DNA of 64,000 nt. Source: Lonicera japonica. Its lineage: Eukaryota; Streptophyta; Magnoliopsida; Dipsacales; Caprifoliaceae. Where the stretch lies: contig CM038470.1 in assembly GCA_021464415.1 (NCBI GenBank), forward strand, positions 40,294,099 through 40,358,098, read 5' to 3'. The notes beneath the pieces were generated by a model, which ran no database searches, was not told where the DNA came from, and was given only the letters and a program-made list of their open reading frames with translations. Made by a program: the position numbers and the translations under genes. Below, in pieces: positions 60,360 to 64,000 of this stretch; the stretch's first letter is position 1, and each line of letters begins with the position of its first letter.

Positions 60360-62532
60360 GTGGGGACACTAGTTCAAAAACTTGCTTTCCAACGTTTGCT
60401 TGATGATTAGCGATTTAAACTACAAATTGGGGATTTTGATCAAAAGCATGTGTTGTTTGCATCTCTTGGGATTTGGGCTAGATAATTCCTAGATTAATGA
60501 TAGATATTGATAGATTATCACTCATACAGCGTGATTGATTATCTAGTTCCATGATTTAGCATGCGTAGCTAGAGGTTCATGTGAAACCAACTCCGTAGCT
60601 ATTCGTATGACTTATAAATTGGGGTTTTTAGGTCTTGTGCTTATAGATGGATGATTGTGGGTTATTAATGATAGAGATACACATCTATACCACTAGATAC
60701 GACCGAAGGGTATTATTTATGGTATGTGTGGTGAGAATCCACTACGGTGGAGCGATAAGCCTTAACGAATGAGTCTAGTGGCTTGCGTAGAATGTGCTAT
60801 GCACTCGTAACGAGAGTTTAGTCTCGATATTCTTTAGAACACATAAAACATAGTTGTTAGGGCACGGATTGCCCCTGGTCATGGACACGGACACCTAGGC
60901 GAGTGGTATTAGTATGCCGGATAAGCTAGAATCATAACAACCAATACATGGCTTGATAGGATGACATGAGTATCATCATAAGAAACATAATGAGATATAT
61001 GACGTTAATAATGAACCAATTGGCCTTATTATGAGAATGATCATGTGAAGATAAACACATGGAGTATACGAGTAATGAATACTCTTGTAGAAATGATTGA
61101 TGATGATGTTAATGATGATAAATGGATGAGTGGGCACTTGTATGATTATATATGTGATGCTTAGCCATATGTGTGATGTATGATTAATGATGATGATGAT
61201 ATTCATTGTGGGAAATGAATGAATGTGATGTATGTTACTGTGATCACACATATGGGCTGGATATGATGATATACCGAGCACCGGGTAGCTCCCCGTGACT
61301 TGAAGGAGGGCCGCCTATTGCCGCCCATGGGTGAAAAGGCCCTAAACCGTGCAAAGGAAAATGAAGTCGGTGACTCCGCCGGTGGTTGTGTGTGCCCACA
61401 AAGGAGAGCCCACTCTAGGTATCTTGCCTTCCAACTGGACTATGTGTCCTTGGTTAGATGGGTTTCCCCGGCAAGCGGAGCAGGTCCCGTGTGCCACTAC
61501 TTACCCAAATGGTGAGTCCCCGAGAAGTAGTTGGGCTACTAATGGTCATCACCCTACTAGGGTATCGCCTGGTGTAGTTTCTCTAGGGTGTCGTGGAAGC
61601 TTGTATGGGCGTTCACCTCGTTAACTATTCGGAGTGTTGTTCCCCGGGAAAGTGACCGTCGCGTGGGCTATCTCCGAATGACCTAGTTGGAGAACCAAAT
61701 CCCTGAGCCGCCACCTCACCTAGAGGAGACATGGACAAGAGCTTTGGATCCTTCGGGACTCGCAGGATTCTCTGTTCTGGGCCTGGTCAGACCGCGGGGT
61801 GAAACTGAGGCACTATACTGGAGATATGATACGGATTGTTGTGTTGTGGATGTGAATTGTTTATATTATCATTATTATTGTATTGTATCATATCTTATAT
61901 GGCATGGTTGGTGATATGTTGCCTCGAGCGAGTGTGCCTTTAGTAAGAACAATGATATAGACACTATCGTAAATGACATAATATACTTAGGGCAGTGTTG
62001 GCCACTCATAATGTACTAACAGATAAAGTGGAAAGCATTACTAGCTATTGCCCATAGAAACCTGGTATACAAGTGTGAGTACTTGGCTTGGTTGTGAGAA
62101 CAAAATAGAGTTAAAGCCTTGTAGGTGGCCAAGTATGGAATCCATAATGTACTATGACTAAAGAGAAAACAATAGATACTTGGCCAATTGTCATGACTTA
62201 CGGTATAGGTACCGGATAGCATAGTATAACCTTGAGTTACACTTGAGAACGTATTAAGTAGGTTTATATCCTCGATTCCCTAGTAATGTGAGAATTGGCT
62301 CAGGGTATTCCATGGGAAGTCTAGGGAAGGAAAAGGTTGATTGGATAGTCAGCTTCCTGGTGACTAGGATACGATTCCTAGCGGGGTTTGCACGTACGGG
62401 TGTGAGAGTTGCATCAGACTGCATGGTTTTCAAACTGCTATATTAACGTAAAACAACTATTTTCTATAAAAAACCTATATAGTTCCCACTGAGCCTGGAT
62501 TTGGCTCACCCCGTTTCTAAACAGTTTTGCAG
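60360..62532 (+). other. Candidate intron inside the 59569 G-LTR
   Basis: Donor CTAAG|GTGGGG and acceptor CAGTTTTGCAG|GT bound 2173 bp. TTTGGCTCACCCC, about 30 bases before the acceptor, offers CTCAC as a branch point. It is inferred from recurrence in other copies. No transcript data are available here. Confidence 0.45.
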
Positions 62533-64000
62533 GTCAAACATCAGGATTGGCGCGTGGTCTACGAGTCTAGTGGCCTCTGATGTCCTATATCTTTTGTAGT
62601 CCTTGAACTAAGGACTCGGTTGTATATAATCATTGGTTGTATTAAACTCTTTCTATTTATGTATGGACTTTACAATTATTTTGGATAATGGATTATAGGT
62701 TTGTATAAACGGTTTTTATATATAGATGTGGAGTTGAATGTGATGGTGTTGTGTTAATGTGTTTTGTAAACCTCTTAGACTTGGTTTTTATTTAAATGAA
62801 CTCCACATACTGAGTATTTGTAAATCTGGACATTTTATTGAAGAAAAGTTTTCAAAAGTCGTGATTCGGGGCGTCACAGTTTTCGCCACCGAAACGAATT
62901 CTGATCGTCCTGATTTTTTGGACTAAAATAGTAACTTTGCATTCCGAACGACATATACAAAAATTAGCCCGATCCAACGGTGCGATCAAAAGTTACAATT
63001 GATTTACGACTGCTGTGCTAAAAACCTAAAATAATTTATCGTATTCCTTCCGCCATCAAATCTTGCACCGAGTGTGGGCTACGGCATCACCAAGATTTTC
63101 TCCTCTCTCAATAGAACAAACCCTAACTCATGAGAATTATTGTTATTCTTATGAGAAGAGACAAGGCCGGCGTATATATAAGGCTACGATAGGGACCTTA
63201 AGGAGAAATAAGTGCTTGGGCTTCCTATGGAAAGTTGGAATCCTAATTCCACTATGAATTAGTTCCTTTCCATAAATTATGATTCACACCACTAAATAAT
63301 TATAATTTCACTCACGTCCTTATCTCAAAATTATATTTCGAGCTCCTTATTATTAAATACTTATTATTCTCCCCACGTTAAGATTATAAATAACCGTCAT
63401 TTAAGTTAAATTACAAACAATTATATTTAAATGACTTCTTAATCCTTGAGCCAACCACTTAACTTATTTGACATGTCGGATTAACACAATCCACCTGCAG
63501 GGTTTGACATGATCAAAACTTATAAGCTTCTCAAGGGGCTATCATCAATCCCTATACCAGGATGTGGATTCTGTCAATAATTAATATTCATCATAAATAT
63601 AGTGTCGTCATCCAATTCACAAAGATTATTGATCCATAAATGAATCTCACTCTTAATGAGTCAAAACAACAAACACTACATATATATGTCTATTAATTAT
63701 TTCAAGATTAAGAGCATAAGTAATCATAATAACCATGGGATTTTAAATTGTTTTATATAGTCAGTATAAAAACAATTAACCCAAACTGGTCCTATTCAAT
63801 ACACACAAAGTGTATTAGCACAACGAGTTAAAACTATACTGTTTCCTGTAGTCAAGATAGACTACTAAAACTTGTGCTACAATCCTACCGATGGGTGTCC
63901 AATTCCATCTACCGATGATATGATCTTCTGTGTGTAAGCTATACTCTACACACCAAATCATCTACTATATGGAATAAAAGACACACATTCACAATATTTA

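Larger units (their letters stand above)
59569..62878 (+). mobile_element. Solo G-LTR in LTR C, target duplication GTTTT
   Basis: It is 3310 bp, TGTAATACCCCGTG ... CGGGGCGTCACA, flanked by GTTTT at 59564-59568 and 62879-62883. It interrupts the copia LTR text ATTGTTTTCGCCAC. Landmarks are three palindromes (59976-60052), a CTCTAGAGAGCTCTAGAGAG zone near 60157, a donor CTAAG|GTGGGGAC at 60360, a conserved block from 61241, TTCCCACTGAGCC at 62484, an acceptor GTTTTGCAG ending at 62532, and GGCCTCTGATGTCC at 62571. It lacks about 60 bp of the terminal block seen in other copies. No gag-pol is attached. Confidence 0.93.
59364..64000 (-). repeat. LTR C (5' LTR) of copia array Y, split and cut by window end
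   Basis: 59364-59568 and 62879-64000 together align with LTR A. Comparison suggests about 115 bp remain outside the window. It contains a solo G-LTR at 59569-62878. A deletion of about 40 bp near 63910 (after AATTCCATCTA) distinguishes it from A and B. Confidence 0.88.

Overview
This window reads as plant nuclear DNA, most likely from a eudicot, in a gene-poor region rich in retrotransposons. It is AT-rich with many short microsatellites. The recognisable coding sequence is almost all Ty1/copia retrotransposon gag-pol, nearly all of it broken. The copia elements carry primer-binding sites matching the 3' end of initiator methionine tRNA. The only trace of a host gene is three exons of a LEUNIG-type WD40 co-repressor on the minus strand (33300-33953), one of which has a stop codon. 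I see no intact host gene, no rRNA or tRNA gene and no CRISPR array. I could not assign a genus.

Layout. 1-6517 is a pile of forward long terminal repeat (LTR) copies and 3' pieces of one diverged superfamily ('G-LTRs', about 2.7-3.7 kb, TG...CA ends, inner ends of the form TGTRAYRCCCCG / GGGGCGTCACA), plus a large inverted repeat at 2717-4535. One piece is followed by a primer-binding site and the start of a broken gag. 7715-8441 is a dispersed repeat found again at 37093-38045. 9605-10154 is a foldback Mutator-type MITE with a 10-bp target duplication. 10307-13020 is a reverse G-LTR. 13369-23371 is a minus-strand copia gag fragment and copia LTR. That LTR hosts a forward G-LTR (14936-22194), which in turn hosts a reverse G-LTR (15296-18870), each with a perfect 5-bp target duplication. 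25337-26393 is a non-autonomous hAT element. 26716-31897 is a complete young copia element with 168/176-bp LTRs and a much-damaged coding region. 33300-33953 is the LEUNIG-like pseudogene, 34610-34756 a small hAT MITE, and 37233-37420 a tRNA-derived SINE. 38460-41767 and 43583-46305 are further G-LTRs. 47129 to the window end is a minus-strand copia array, LTR-internal-LTR-internal-LTR, whose last LTR carries another solo G-LTR (59569-62878, target duplication GTTTT).

The most interesting pattern is in the G-LTRs. Although they have diverged strongly, most copies keep a good 5' splice donor (AAG|GTGGGAAC or a variant) near the first quarter or third and a good 3' splice acceptor near the end. 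The acceptor follows a conserved block (TTCCCACTGAGC ... TTTGGCTCA) that holds a plausible branch point. I infer that the LTR itself carries an intron of roughly 1.2-2.3 kb. Two copies also carry clusters of a perfect 16-bp palindrome in the presumed upstream promoter part. The boundaries with target duplications are read directly from the sequence. Superfamily assignments of non-coding elements, ages and the intron are inference.
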